A stretch of DNA of 64,000 bases from Tateyamaria sp. Alg231-49 (GCF_900143535.1 NZ_FRFA01000003.1:1-64000), one strand, 5' to 3'; shown: positions 46,714 to 56,392, counted from the first letter of the stretch. The notes: a model not told the origin generated them from the sequence alone. Made by a program: numbers and translations.

Positions 46714-47652
46714 GTGACGACCAAGCGTGATCATGGAGGTGGCCTGGATGCCGCTATTCGTCAGTTTGGCGGGCAACGCGCGGATTGGGTCGACCTTTCG
46801 ACCGGCATTAATCCGGTCGCCTACCCTGTTCCAGCACTTTCAGAACAGGCATGGACCGCGCTGCCAGATACTGGGTTGGTCGATCGCCTTCACGCCGCCG
46901 CCAGAGCCTATTGGGACATTCCACATGGCGCAGATATTATTGCCGCACCGGGTGCATCCGCCCTCATTGCCCAGATACCTCGGTTGAAGTCCGCAGCATC
47001 TGTGCACATTCCACATCCAACTTATAACGAACACGCCGCCAGCTTTTCGAACTGTGACTGGCAAATCCAGCGTGACGGGGAAGCTCAGGCACGGGTTCTC
47101 GTGCATCCCAACAACCCGGATGGGCGGTTGTGGACCGCATCGGATGTTAAGACCCCGTTCAGCATCATCGACGAAAGCTTTTGCGACGTAACGCCCGAAA
47201 ATAGCCTTGTCAGACTCGCCGCAGAACCCGGCACTATTGTGCTCAAGAGCTTTGGAAAATTCTGGGGTCTGGCCGGGTTGCGACTTGGCTTTGCCATAGG
47301 GGACGCGGCTCTGATCGGGCAATTGCGCGAGATGCTTGGGCCGTGGCCCGTTTCAGGTGTGGCACTCGAGGTCGGTACGCGCGCTCTGCGTGATACTGCA
47401 TGGGCCGATAATACACGCCAACGGCTTACCAAAGACTCAGATCGGCTAGATGCACTGATCTGCAATCAGGGCGCCACGCTCCTGGGCGGAACGACCCTAT
47501 TCCGCCTTTACCAGATAGAGGATGCTGCCAGATGGCAGGAACGACTGGCGCGCCATCACATCTGGACGCGCATCTTTCCCTATGCCGACAACTGGATCAG
47601 ATTGGGCCTGCCTGCGCCTGACGCCTGGGACCGGCTTGAGGCTGCGTTTTGA
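46714..47652 (+). CDS. cobD: Threonine-phosphate decarboxylase (cobalamin synthesis)
   Basis: A 312-residue PLP enzyme that makes (R)-1-aminopropan-2-yl phosphate for the cobalamin side arm. WVDLSTGINPVAYP (25-38), VHPNNPDGRLW (130-140), and the PLP lysine K182 in KSFGKFWGLAGLRLGFA are typical. GTG start with AGGGAAGG upstream. Its stop overlaps the TTG start of cbiB by three bases; the two enzymes act in sequence. It is named cobC in Rhodobacter/Pseudomonas usage. Confidence 0.93.
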   Translation: MTTKRDHGGGLDAAIRQFGGQRADWVDLSTGINPVAYPVPALSEQAWTALPDTGLVDRLHAAARAYWDIPHGADIIAAPGASALIAQIPRLKSAASVHIPHPTYNEHAASFSNCDWQIQRDGEAQARVLVHPNNPDGRLWTASDVKTPFSIIDESFCDVTPENSLVRLAAEPGTIVLKSFGKFWGLAGLRLGFAIGDAALIGQLREMLGPWPVSGVALEVGTRALRDTAWADNTRQRLTKDSDRLDALICNQGATLLGGTTLFRLYQIEDAARWQERLARHHIWTRIFPYADNWIRLGLPAPDAWDRLEAAF

Positions 47653-48569
47653 ACGGCCTGCTTCTGCTTGCACTGGCTTTCATTCTCGACGCGGTAATGG
47701 GCGAGCCACATTGGCTATGGTCCCGTGTGCCGCACCCTGCAGTGATCATGGGGCGGGTCGTTTCGGCACTGGATCGCACACTGAACCACGGAGAGATGCA
47801 GAGGCTCAAAGGAGTCATCGCGGTCCTCGTTCTGGTGACGGTGGCTGGAGTGACCGGTTGGCTGCTTCAACACCTTGGTACAGCCGTCACCATTGTCATC
47901 GCTGCAATCCTGTTGGCGCAAAAGTCACTGGTTGATCACGTGGGTGCCGTTGCCGCAGGGCTAAGAGAATCCGAACAGGCCGGGCGCCAAGCCGTGGCTC
48001 TGATCGTGAGCCGTGATGTCTCTACGTCCGACACCTCTGCCACGTCCCGCTCCGCCATAGAAAGCCTGTCGGAGAATTTCAGCGACGGAGTTATCGCCCC
48101 AGCCTTCTGGTTCGCAGTCGGTGGCCTGCCGGGCATCGCCATCTACAAGGCGGTCAACACTGCTGACAGCATGATCGGCTATCTCACACCCAAATACGCC
48201 GCATTCGGCTGGGCGGCAGCCCGGCTCGACGATGTTCTGAACTGGATACCGGCGCGGGTAACTGCTGCCCTGATCGCAGTTGCAGGACGTAGCACAAGTG
48301 CGTGGCACAACGTACAGCAAGATGCCCGCCTCCACCGTTCTCCCAACGCAGGCTGGCCCGAAGCCGCCATGGCGCACACGCTCAAGATCGCCCTTGCAGG
48401 CCCGCGCAGCTATCACGGCAAGGTTCAAGAGCTTGCATGGGTCAACGGCGCGGGCCGTCGCACCCTCGCCCCGCATGACATTGACGCCGCCATCGCAATC
48501 GTGTGGAAAGCTTGGGGGCTGGCAATGGCCTTGTGCGTATGTATCGGAGGACTGATATGGGTGTTTTAA
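47649..48569 (+). CDS. cbiB: Adenosylcobinamide-phosphate synthase
   Basis: A 306-residue membrane enzyme that joins aminopropanol phosphate to adenosylcobyric acid. LDAVMGEPHWLWSRVPHPAVIMG (in parts: DAVMGEP, HPAVIMG), SRDVSTSD, IESLSENFSDGVIAPAFW and NTADSMIGY are family signatures. TTG start 47649 after GAGG. Named cobD in Pseudomonas usage. The lytic transglycosylase ATG lies inside its last codons (13-base overlap). Confidence 0.94.
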   Translation: MNGLLLLALAFILDAVMGEPHWLWSRVPHPAVIMGRVVSALDRTLNHGEMQRLKGVIAVLVLVTVAGVTGWLLQHLGTAVTIVIAAILLAQKSLVDHVGAVAAGLRESEQAGRQAVALIVSRDVSTSDTSATSRSAIESLSENFSDGVIAPAFWFAVGGLPGIAIYKAVNTADSMIGYLTPKYAAFGWAAARLDDVLNWIPARVTAALIAVAGRSTSAWHNVQQDARLHRSPNAGWPEAAMAHTLKIALAGPRSYHGKVQELAWVNGAGRRTLAPHDIDAAIAIVWKAWGLAMALCVCIGGLIWVF

Positions 48570-49729
48570 CGCGGGTCATTGCGGGGCTTGCCCTTTGTGC
48601 GCTGCCGCTTGGCGCTTGGGCTCAGTGCGGCGGTGGGTTCAACGCGTTTAAATCCGGATTGGCGGCCGAGGCCACAACTCGCGGCATCGCCAAGGACACC
48701 GCGGATGCGTTCCTATCAGGTGTGCAGCAAGATCCAAAAGTGCTGCGCGCGGATCGGGCCCAAGGCGTCTTTCAACGTCCTTTCATCGACTTCTCTCGCC
48801 GCTTGATCTCGCAAAACCGCATCGACGCGGGCCGCGCCAACGCACGCAAGTACAAAAGTATCTTCGACCAGATCGAACAGCGTTACGGCGTGGATCGCCA
48901 CGTGCTTCTCGCGTTTTGGGCGTTCGAGACCGATTACGGCGCGTTCCAAGGCGACTTCAACACCGCCAACGCCCTCGTCACGCTCGCGCATGATTGCCGC
49001 CGCCCCGAGCTGTTCCGCCCCCAAGTCTTTGCCGCGATGGAGCTTTTTGCCCAAGGCGGCTTTGATCCACGCCGCACCACCGGCGCGTGGGCCGGTGAAA
49101 TCGGCATGGTTCAGATGCTGCCCCAAGACATCCTGATCAACGGTGTGGACGGCGATGGAGACGGGGCAGTCCGGCTCAAAACGTCCGCCCCCGACGCGCT
49201 GATGTCAGGCGGCAAGATGCTGCAACATCTTGGCTGGCGCGCGGGTGAGCCGTGGCTGCAAGAGGTTACAGTGCCCGCACAAATGGACTGGTCGCTCAGC
49301 GGTCTGGGTACCGTCATGACGGCACAGGACTGGCAAGAACGCGGCGTACGTGCGCGCAGCGGGTCGCTCAGCAATCTGCCCGCCTCTCTTATTCTTCCGC
49401 AGGGACACAAAGGCCCTGCCTTCCTCGCCTACCCGAATTTCAACGTCTATTTCGAATGGAATCAATCGTTTACCTATGTCCTGACAGCGGCCTATTTCGC
49501 GACGCGTCTGGACGGCGCCCAGATCTATGACGCTGGGAAACCAGATACGGGGTTGGATGGCGCAGCCATGAAACGGCTGCAATCCAAGTTACAAGCGCGC
49601 GGGCATAACGTGGGCAAGATCGACGGCATTTTGGGGGCCGGGACGCGTGCAGCCGTACAAGCGGAGCAAAAGCGGCTGGGCTTGCCCGCAGATGCATGGC
49701 CCACGCCCACCCTGCTCAACAAGCTTTAA
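48557..49729 (+). CDS. Lytic murein transglycosylase with peptidoglycan-binding domain
   Basis: A 390-residue secreted MltB-type enzyme. A signal peptide (1-22, ending GAWA) precedes an SLT_2 domain with catalytic Glu124 in LAFWAFETDYGAFQG and IGMVQMLPQDILING, then a C-terminal PG_binding_1 domain with LQSKLQARGHNVGKIDGILGAGT near 345. It cuts glycan strands in the periplasm. GGAGG at good spacing supports ATG 48557. Confidence 0.92.
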   Translation: MGVLTRVIAGLALCALPLGAWAQCGGGFNAFKSGLAAEATTRGIAKDTADAFLSGVQQDPKVLRADRAQGVFQRPFIDFSRRLISQNRIDAGRANARKYKSIFDQIEQRYGVDRHVLLAFWAFETDYGAFQGDFNTANALVTLAHDCRRPELFRPQVFAAMELFAQGGFDPRRTTGAWAGEIGMVQMLPQDILINGVDGDGDGAVRLKTSAPDALMSGGKMLQHLGWRAGEPWLQEVTVPAQMDWSLSGLGTVMTAQDWQERGVRARSGSLSNLPASLILPQGHKGPAFLAYPNFNVYFEWNQSFTYVLTAAYFATRLDGAQIYDAGKPDTGLDGAAMKRLQSKLQARGHNVGKIDGILGAGTRAAVQAEQKRLGLPADAWPTPTLLNKL

Positions 49730-50076
49730 GGGCGGATCGGAAACCGCTCGCCCTTTTCAGTCAGCAGTACAAAGCGCCCCGCATTTTCCACGTATCTGTC
49801 GCAGCGGCCAAACCCGTTGCGATAGGCGATACACACTGTCCCATCCTCGGCGATGTCATAGCTACCAAAGGCCGTCCCGCCCCCATTGGCATATGTGTAG
49901 GAATACGCTCCCCCCGCAGAAAACTTCGACTGACCGTCGTCAAAGAAGGTGAGGGTATTTCCGTCGATCAGAGCGGACACTGCGCCACGGTCCAGAATAG
50001 TGTCGGAAGATCGCATAGCCCAATCCTGTGCGGAAAGAGGCGTGGCGAGGCAAAGGAGCAATGGGATCAGTCGCAT
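49726..50076 (-). CDS. Small exported protein of unknown function
   Basis: A 116-residue protein with a signal peptide (MRLIPLLLCLATPLSAQD, cut after LSA). The mature part is rich in Gly, Ser and aromatic residues, with two cysteines in TVCIAYRNGFGRCDRY that may form a disulfide. I recognise no family. It overlaps the transglycosylase stop by four bases convergently. Confidence 0.72.
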   Translation of the reverse strand: MRLIPLLLCLATPLSAQDWAMRSSDTILDRGAVSALIDGNTLTFFDDGQSKFSAGGAYSYTYANGGGTAFGSYDIAEDGTVCIAYRNGFGRCDRYVENAGRFVLLTEKGERFPIRP

Positions 50077-50131
50077 AAGGCGACGCTATCATGGCGCACA
50101 CACACGACGGGGTCACGTCATGGTGACCGAC

Positions 50132-53100
50132 TTATGCCACCAGCGTCTCGGCCTTTTTCAGATCGACCGACACCAACTGGCTGACACCTTGTTCCGCCAT
50201 CGTCACGCCGAATAGACGGTCCATCCTCGACATAGTCACCGCATGGTGCGTGATGATGAGGAAGCGGGTGTCAGTGCGGCGGCACATCTCGTCCAGCAAG
50301 TCGCAGAAGCGCGTGACGTTTGCATCGTCCAATGGCGCGTCAACTTCGTCCAGCACACAAATCGGCGCCGGGTTGGCGAGGAACACGGCAAAGATCAGCG
50401 CCATCGCGGTCAGCGTTTGCTCGCCGCCGCTGAGCAGGCTGAGAGTACTCAGCTTCTTGCCGGGTGGTTGACACATGATCTCAAGTCCGGCTTCCAGCGG
50501 GTCGTCGCTTTCTACCATGACAAGGTTTGCTTCCCCGCCGCCAAACAGGTGCGTGAAGAGCATCGAAAAGTTGGAATTGACCTGCTCAAACGCAGTCAAC
50601 AGACGCTCCCGCCCTTCGCGGTTCAGGCTTGCGATGCCACTGCGCAGGGTTTTGATCGCCTCTTCCAGATCGTTCTTTTCATTGACCAGCGTGTCATGTT
50701 CCGTCTGCACCTCTTTGGCGTCTTCTTCGGCCCGCAGGTTCACGGCACCCAGCGCGTCGCGTTGACGTTTTAGACGGTTCACATCCGCTTCAAGCGCACC
50801 GGCGGCGGGCATCTGATCCGGGTTCACGTCCAAGGCGGTCAACAGCTGGTTTGGCGTCATTTGCTGATCATCTGCGATGCGTTCGGCGGCAAGGGCAACT
50901 GTGTCGCGAGCGGCCTCCGACCGCGCCTCAGACCGCGCACGGGCTTCGCGCGCTTCGGATGCAATACGTTCGGCTTCGCGTTCACCTGTAGAGGTATTGC
51001 GCAACTGGCCTTCGGCCTCTGACAGCGCATTTGTTGCTTCGGCTTTGCGCGCCTCGGCCACCGAAATCTCCTGCCCCAAAGCATCGCGCTTGGCTGCAAG
51101 TTCCTCTGGGGCGGCTTGCGCCGTTTTCAGCTCGGCCTCGGAGGCTGTCTTGCGCTCCATCAACTCTGCGCTGCGCTTTTCTGCCGTCTCAAGACGGTGA
51201 CGCCAGCCGCTGATCTCTTTTGTAATTTCCTGAGAACGTTTGGTGCGCGCTTCGCCCGTGCGACGCAGATCATCATGGGCAGAGCGGCGGGACATCATGG
51301 TGATCCGTGCCGCCTCGACAGTCATGCGCAGGTCTTCGACCTCGGCCCGGGCTGTCTCAAGGTCCGGCAGGTCAGCCATAGCACTTTCAGCCTCGGACAC
51401 CCGCGCGCGCGCCGCCATTGCATCTTCTTCATGGCGGGTGACAGCCAGACCCAGAGACTCAAGCCGACCTGCTGCCAGATTGCGATCCGCTTCCGCCCGG
51501 CTCAGGGCGCGGGCTGCTTCGGCCACCATCCGGTCGGCCTCGCGCCGCGCATGGCGGGCTTGTTTGTCAGCTTCGGTCAAATCAGTGAGGCGCTGCGTCA
51601 ATGCCTCATGGGCCTGCCGCGCGCCTTCCGCATGGGCGGTCGCCCGTTCCAGAGATTGCTTCAACTCTTCAAGCCGGTTGAGCTGCTGCAGGCGCAACGC
51701 AGCCGCGCTCGGAGCGTCTTCCGCCCATGCGCGAAACCCATCCCAACGCCAAAGGTCGCCCTCGGTCGATACCAGCCGCTGACCCGGTTTTAGCAAAGGT
51801 TGCAATCGCGCCGCGTCGTCTGCGTCGCACAGACCAATCTGGCTCATCCGGCGGCCCAGAACATCCGGCACTGACACGTGCTGTGTCAGAGGCGTGACGC
51901 CGTTGGGCAAGGGTTGCTCTGTCGCATAAGCCGGCAATACGGCCCACCCAGACGGGCCATCCGCTTCCACCTCGGGACTGCGCAGATCGTCGGCCATTGC
52001 GGCGCCAAGCGCCTTTTCAAACCCCTGCTGGACCTGCAAGCGATCAAGTATCTGCCCACCCTCTGCCGTATCACGTTCGACCAGCTTGGCCAACGCGCCA
52101 GCTTCGGCCCGCAGGGCGTTCATCTCCCCTTCTGCTTCCGAACGCTGAGCGCGTCCATCGGCCTCCATCGCCTGAGTTTCGGCGCGGGCCTCTTCGGCAG
52201 CGATCAGCGTCTCATCAGCGCGCAAAGCGGTTGCTTCGGCTTGCTGGACGGCCGCTTGGGCAGCACTGAAATCTGTCCCGGCCTTGTCCAACGCTGCCTG
52301 ACTGGTCGCCACAGCATCACGGGCTTTAATCGCTTCGGACTCGGACCTTTGTTCAACCTTACGGCTGTCTTCGAGCAGACGCTGGGCCGAACCGTGGCGT
52401 GCGGCAAGCCGGGCCACATCCTCGGTCTTTTCTCCCTGATCGGACTCGCGCAACTGCAAGATCTGACCGGCATCGCGCGCAAGGGTCGCGGCCTCTTCCA
52501 ACAAGGCCTCGTGCCCCTCGCTGGCCTTTGCGATCTCGTTCGCTTCCCATTCAAGGCGCTCAATCGTTTCGCCGGCGTCGCGATTCAGCCCACCTTCACG
52601 CTCAATATCGCGAGCCATTTGCGTGATGCGCTGGGTCAATGTTTCGATGGCCTGGGCGGCTTGGGCTTCCTGATCGCTGAGCGTATCACGCTGCACGGCG
52701 AGGCGCTGCAGGATCGCTGCCGCAATCGCCTCTTCTTCACGCAACGGCGGCAACGCGTCTTCTGCCGACTGACGCGCCTTGGCCGCATCGCGAACAGAAG
52801 CCTCAGCTTGGGCCGCAGCTGTGGTACGCGCGCGCAATTCGTCATCCGCTGCACTGCGGGCAATATCTGCCTCGCGCCAACGGCGGTACAAAAGCTGCCC
52901 CTCCGCTTGACGCAACTCGGTGCCGATTTCGCGATAGCGTGCCGCCTGTCGCGCCTGGCGGGCCAGTTGGGATAGTTGTGCAGCGAGCTGTTCGATCACG
53001 TCATCGACACGGCCCAGATTTTGCTCGGCCCCTTTCAGCTTCAACTCCGCCTCGTGACGGCGTTGATAAAGCCCCGAGATACCAGCCGCTTCTTCCAGAA

Positions 53101-53587
53101 TACGGCGTCGGTTCTTGGGCTTGGCATTGATCAACTCGGCAATGCGACCCTGACCGACCAGTGCCGGAGAGTGTGCGCCTGTTGAGGCATCGGCAAACAG
53201 CATCTGCACATCGCGCGCACGCACATCTTTTCCCGCAGCCTTGTAGGCACTTCCCACATCGCGCGTGATGCGGCGCACAATGTCGAGCGCATCCGCATCA
53301 TTGAAGCCCGCCGGAGCGAGCCGATCCGTGTTGTCGATTTGCAAGGAAACTTCGGCAAAGTTGCGTGCAGGGCGCGTCGCTGCACCGGCAAAGATCACGT
53401 CCTCCATCCCGCCGCCGCGCATCGACGTGGGGCGGTTTTCACCCATCACCCACCGCAGCGCCTCAAGCAGGTTGGATTTGCCACAACCATTGGGGCCCAC
53501 AACACCAGTCAAACCGTCTGCGATGATCAGATCGGTTGGATCGACAAAGGATTTAAACCCTGTCAGTCTGAGTTTGGAAAAGCGCAA
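50132..53587 (-). CDS. smc: Chromosome segregation protein SMC
   Basis: A 1151-residue SMC. The Walker A GPNGCGKSNL is at 31-40, two long coiled coils surround a hinge near residues 500-620 (GWAVLPAYATEQPLP…LGRRMSQIGLC), and the C-terminal signature LLSGGEQTLTAMAL with Walker B CVLDEVDAPLDDANV closes the ATPase head. It condenses and separates chromosomes with ScpAB. No par or scp genes are nearby. The product starts MRFSKLRLTGFKSF. Confidence 0.97.
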   Translation of the reverse strand: MRFSKLRLTGFKSFVDPTDLIIADGLTGVVGPNGCGKSNLLEALRWVMGENRPTSMRGGGMEDVIFAGAATRPARNFAEVSLQIDNTDRLAPAGFNDADALDIVRRITRDVGSAYKAAGKDVRARDVQMLFADASTGAHSPALVGQGRIAELINAKPKNRRRILEEAAGISGLYQRRHEAELKLKGAEQNLGRVDDVIEQLAAQLSQLARQARQAARYREIGTELRQAEGQLLYRRWREADIARSAADDELRARTTAAAQAEASVRDAAKARQSAEDALPPLREEEAIAAAILQRLAVQRDTLSDQEAQAAQAIETLTQRITQMARDIEREGGLNRDAGETIERLEWEANEIAKASEGHEALLEEAATLARDAGQILQLRESDQGEKTEDVARLAARHGSAQRLLEDSRKVEQRSESEAIKARDAVATSQAALDKAGTDFSAAQAAVQQAEATALRADETLIAAEEARAETQAMEADGRAQRSEAEGEMNALRAEAGALAKLVERDTAEGGQILDRLQVQQGFEKALGAAMADDLRSPEVEADGPSGWAVLPAYATEQPLPNGVTPLTQHVSVPDVLGRRMSQIGLCDADDAARLQPLLKPGQRLVSTEGDLWRWDGFRAWAEDAPSAAALRLQQLNRLEELKQSLERATAHAEGARQAHEALTQRLTDLTEADKQARHARREADRMVAEAARALSRAEADRNLAAGRLESLGLAVTRHEEDAMAARARVSEAESAMADLPDLETARAEVEDLRMTVEAARITMMSRRSAHDDLRRTGEARTKRSQEITKEISGWRHRLETAEKRSAELMERKTASEAELKTAQAAPEELAAKRDALGQEISVAEARKAEATNALSEAEGQLRNTSTGEREAERIASEAREARARSEARSEAARDTVALAAERIADDQQMTPNQLLTALDVNPDQMPAAGALEADVNRLKRQRDALGAVNLRAEEDAKEVQTEHDTLVNEKNDLEEAIKTLRSGIASLNREGRERLLTAFEQVNSNFSMLFTHLFGGGEANLVMVESDDPLEAGLEIMCQPPGKKLSTLSLLSGGEQTLTAMALIFAVFLANPAPICVLDEVDAPLDDANVTRFCDLLDEMCRRTDTRFLIITHHAVTMSRMDRLFGVTMAEQGVSQLVSVDLKKAETLVA

Positions 53588-53715
53588 GGGCGGCCTGTTC
53601 TACTAGTTCACTCGTGACCCTTATGGTGACCACTGAGACCGCCGCATGTCAACGAGATTGCCCCACAAACAGGGCCTCGTGGCGGCTTATCCACAAGATA
53701 TTGCGCTGATTAGCG

Positions 53716-54126
53716 CTAAATCAGGGTGCAATCCAGATCCAGCACGACCTCATTCGTGGCTGGACTGATGTAGGAATCAAGGGGCAGGCAGTCATACTCA
53801 CCCTGCCGTTTCAGGCGATCCGGCGCTGGCCCGCCTTTGCCGCAGTCTAGCAGGCCGGTCGCTTGTGCCTGATCCCCGCGAACTTCCTTGACGCGGCACC
53901 CGCTGACCAACTCCATCGCCTTTTGCGCCCGCGTTTGTACGGGACCAAAGCGAGGCGCGTATTCGGCATTGGTGCGGATCGCTTCGGCCAAACGTCCGTT
54001 GACGCGGATGTCAAAGGTCGATCCATCGACTGTGACTGTCGTCGCAGGCAATCCGCGAAAGTGTGGCCCTGCTGTATTGCAGGCCACTCCGCAAGACATC
54101 GCAAGGAACAAAAGACAGCGTCGCAT
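53716..54126 (-). CDS. Small exported protein, possible lipoprotein
   Basis: A 136-residue protein; ATG 54126 with AAGGG six bases upstream. The signal MRRCLLFLAMSCGVACNTAG may end in a lipobox at GVAC. The mature domain holds three further cysteines (SGCRVKEV, GLLDCGKG, YDCLPLD) and ends LDLDCTLI. Unknown family. A minus-strand CtrA-type box lies 23-38 bases before the start. Confidence 0.72.
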   Translation of the reverse strand: MRRCLLFLAMSCGVACNTAGPHFRGLPATTVTVDGSTFDIRVNGRLAEAIRTNAEYAPRFGPVQTRAQKAMELVSGCRVKEVRGDQAQATGLLDCGKGGPAPDRLKRQGEYDCLPLDSYISPATNEVVLDLDCTLI

Positions 54127-54148
54127 GACGTACCCTTGTCCCAGCATG

Positions 54149-54164
54149 GTTAATATCGCCTTAA
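54149..54164. promoter_or_regulatory. CtrA-type box TTAA-N7-TTAAC (minus strand)
   Basis: On the minus strand TTAA-GGCGATA-TTAAC, an exact match to the CtrA consensus, 23 bases upstream of the ATG at 54126. The position between promoter and start would suit repression or a start-proximal promoter. Confidence 0.45.
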
Positions 54165-54214
54165 TCGGCGCGGATGACACGTCCACCTTACACTAGCAAT
54201 TGCGCCCTTTTGGG

Positions 54215-54237
54215 ATTGGTCATATGAATTTACCAAT
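54215..54237. promoter_or_regulatory. ATTGGT-N11-ACCAAT palindrome
   Basis: ATTGGT (54215-54220) and ACCAAT (54232-54237) are a perfect inverted repeat 18 bases before the FCD regulator ATG. GntR/FadR-type regulators bind TGGT…ACCA sites, so this is probably its own operator, although the usual spacer is shorter. Confidence 0.5.
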
Positions 54238-54254
54238 TCTGAACAGGTGACCCG

Positions 54255-55022
54255 ATGCCCTTTCGCCCCGTGCAACCCGAAAAGCTGTCCTCTGCCGTGA
54301 TCCGGCAGATCGAGCAACTGATCCTGCGCGGAATCCTGCGCCCCGGCGAACGCCTTCCCCCCGAACGGGAACTGGCAGAACGGATGAACGTATCACGCCC
54401 GTCCTTGCGGGATGCGATTGGTACGCTACAGGACAGCGGTCTGCTGACAGCGCGCCCCGGTGCTGGAATCTTTGTGGCAGACGTTCTTGGCTCGGCCTTT
54501 GCACCAGCCCTGACCGAACTCTTTGCCCGCCATGACGAGGCCGTGTTTGACTACCTCAGCTTTCGTCGCGACCTTGAAGGGCTCGCCGCCGAGCGGGCCG
54601 CGCGCCTTGCCTCGGACACCGATCTGGCTGTGGTCAACGCCGTCTTTGAAAAGATGGTGGCCGCTCACCCCAAACGCAACAGCGATGAAGAGGCCCGGCT
54701 GGACGCGCAGTTCCACATGGCCATCACCGAAGCGAGCCATAACGTCGTCATGCTGCACATGATGCGCTCAATGTACCAATTGCTGCGCGATGGGGTCTTC
54801 TACAACCGGCAAGTGATGTTCAAACAACGCACCACCCGTCAGGCTCTTCTGGACCAGCACCGCGCCATCAACGACGCGCTGCAAGGGCGCGACCCGGAGG
54901 CTGCGCGGGCGGCGGTCCATGCGCATCTCGACTACGTTGAACGGGCCCTGCGAGACCAGAAACGGGGCGAAAGCAACGAAACCATCGCCCTCCAGCGGCT
55001 GGATCACGAAACCAACGGTTGA
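54255..55022 (+). CDS. FadR/FCD-type GntR regulator
   Basis: A 255-residue regulator. The N-terminal GntR HTH has LILRGILRPGERLPPERELAERMNVSRPSLRDAI (in parts; RLPPERELAE near 34-43, SRPSLRDAI near 48-56). The FCD effector domain carries Asp and His metal ligands, for example DAQFHMAI near 152. Resembles PdhR/LldR/GlcC types that sense organic acids. A palindromic operator precedes it. No adjacent target operon; it is convergent with the atp genes. Confidence 0.92.
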   Translation: MPFRPVQPEKLSSAVIRQIEQLILRGILRPGERLPPERELAERMNVSRPSLRDAIGTLQDSGLLTARPGAGIFVADVLGSAFAPALTELFARHDEAVFDYLSFRRDLEGLAAERAARLASDTDLAVVNAVFEKMVAAHPKRNSDEEARLDAQFHMAITEASHNVVMLHMMRSMYQLLRDGVFYNRQVMFKQRTTRQALLDQHRAINDALQGRDPEAARAAVHAHLDYVERALRDQKRGESNETIALQRLDHETNG

Positions 55023-55097
55023 CCGCAGCTCTATCGGCCCACCCAAACGGTTCGCTGTCCTGAGGCAAACGCCTCCAGATTTCATCAATCCCGCATA

Positions 55098-55135
55098 AAA
55101 AAACCCAGCCACGTCTAGGACGGACCGGGTTTAAA
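55098..55135. terminator. Bidirectional terminator between FCD regulator and atpF
   Basis: AAACCC…CGTC-TAG-GACG…GGGTTT folds back with A-run on one side and T on the other in both directions. It stands between convergent genes, 76 bases after the regulator stop and 22 bases before the atpF end. Confidence 0.7.
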
Positions 55136-55156
55136 AAGCATAGCGTGGAGCAGCAC

Positions 55157-55738
55157 TCAGTGCAGCTTGGAATCCACTTGCGCAATGGCGTCGTCGACCA
55201 GCTTGTTAGCATTGGCTGCCGTCATCTGCTTGGCGATCACATCGCGTGCCGCAGCGATGGCGACCGAAACCGCCTGATCGCGCACTTCCTTGATCGCACC
55301 GGCCTGAGCAGAGGCAATCTGATCTTCGGCAGAGGCCATGCGACGCTCTATCGAGCGTTCCAGATCGGCGCGTGCCTGATCAGCAGCCGCTTCAGCATCA
55401 ACCTTGGCCTGAGCCACGATCTTGTCTGCCTGTTCCTGCACTTCCTTGTGCTTCCGCTCGTACGAGGCCAGCAGCGCCTGTGCTTCGTCACGCAATGCAC
55501 GTGCTTCGTCCAGTTCAGACTGAATGCCGCCTGCGCGGTCATCCAGCATTTTGGACAGCATGCTCGGTACTTTGAAGTAGAACAGGACACCGATGAACAG
55601 GATGAAAGCAATCGAGACGATAAAGTCTGTATTGCTCAGCTTCCAGAACTCCGCGGAAAACGGGTTCTTGGACGCAGCCAGCGCCGGGGCGGCGATGGCG
55701 GACAGCACTGTCGCGAATGTCAGAGTATGAATGCGCAT
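55157..55738 (-). CDS. atpF: ATP synthase subunit b (F0)
   Basis: A 193-residue b subunit. N-terminal segment LTFATVLSAIAAPALA looks like a signal or first helix, then a membrane helix (TDFIVSIAFILFIGVLFYFKV near 37-57; parts quoted) and a long Ala/Glu/Lys coiled coil that forms half of the peripheral stalk. It is four bases after b'. Start ATG 55738 as in relatives. Confidence 0.95.
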   Translation of the reverse strand: MRIHTLTFATVLSAIAAPALAASKNPFSAEFWKLSNTDFIVSIAFILFIGVLFYFKVPSMLSKMLDDRAGGIQSELDEARALRDEAQALLASYERKHKEVQEQADKIVAQAKVDAEAAADQARADLERSIERRMASAEDQIASAQAGAIKEVRDQAVSVAIAAARDVIAKQMTAANANKLVDDAIAQVDSKLH

Positions 55739-55742
55739 CAGA

Positions 55743-56279
55743 CTATCCTTTCATCCGGGTCGAAACTGCCGCGTCGATGGTGGACGCATCTGCAGCGCCG
55801 CCCATTGTCGAGACGATTTCAGCAGCGGTGTCCTTGGCGACTTCTGCCACAGCCACCAGCGCACCGGCGCGGATTTCGGCAATAGCAGCTTCGCTTTCGG
55901 CGGCTTTCGCAGCAATGCTGGCGTCGGCTTTTTCGATGGCGACATCCAGATCAGCCTGAATCTTGGCCTTGGTCTCGCCGGCAATCCGCTGTGCTTCGGC
56001 ACGGGCATCGGCCAACGCCTTTTCATACGCGGCTTCCGCCTCCTCCGCCTTGACCTTCAGGTCTTCGGCGGCGGCAATGTCATTTGTGATCGTACCCTGA
56101 CGCTCGGCCAGAATGGCCGCAATGCGGGGCAGTGCGACGCGCGACAGCACAAAGTAGATGGCGACAAGCGCCAGCACCAACCAGAAAATCTGGTTGCCAA
56201 ACGTGCCTACATCCAGCTGTGGCATGCCGGGAGGGGCGCCTAGGGCGACCTCACCTGCTGCGTTGTTGTTATCTGCCAT
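55743..56279 (-). CDS. ATP synthase subunit b' (F0)
   Basis: A 178-residue b' subunit, the split second b copy of photosynthetic-type and many alphaproteobacterial ATP synthases (atpX/atpG by naming). A short N-terminal stretch leads to a membrane helix ([20 protein letters not shown] near 30-49) and a long charged helix. It follows the atpE hairpin at 56338. Confidence 0.94.
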   Translation of the reverse strand: MADNNNAAGEVALGAPPGMPQLDVGTFGNQIFWLVLALVAIYFVLSRVALPRIAAILAERQGTITNDIAAAEDLKVKAEEAEAAYEKALADARAEAQRIAGETKAKIQADLDVAIEKADASIAAKAAESEAAIAEIRAGALVAVAEVAKDTAAEIVSTMGGAADASTIDAAVSTRMKG

Positions 56280-56337
56280 ATCGGTCGTTCCTCTGAGGTG
56301 ACCCCTAAGCCGGGGCCGAATAGCGAGCCGTTACTTT

Positions 56338-56364
56338 GGGCAGCGTGACCATGTCACGCCGCCC
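56338..56364 (-). promoter_or_regulatory. Intercistronic hairpin between atpE and atpF'
   Basis: GGGCAGCGTGAC and GTCACGCCGCCC form a 12-base stem with one mismatch and the loop CAT, in the 113-base gap downstream of atpE. There is no T-run. The position suits an mRNA-stabilising or partial-termination element that gives more c subunit than b. Confidence 0.55.
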
Positions 56365-56392
56365 AACCGTAAGGAATGCGGATCAGAGTGAC

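Noticed and set aside
51878-52975. Long 365-codon plus-strand ORF inside smc
   Set aside because: It is antisense to the well-defined SMC coiled coil; the product has no family features and arises from codon bias.
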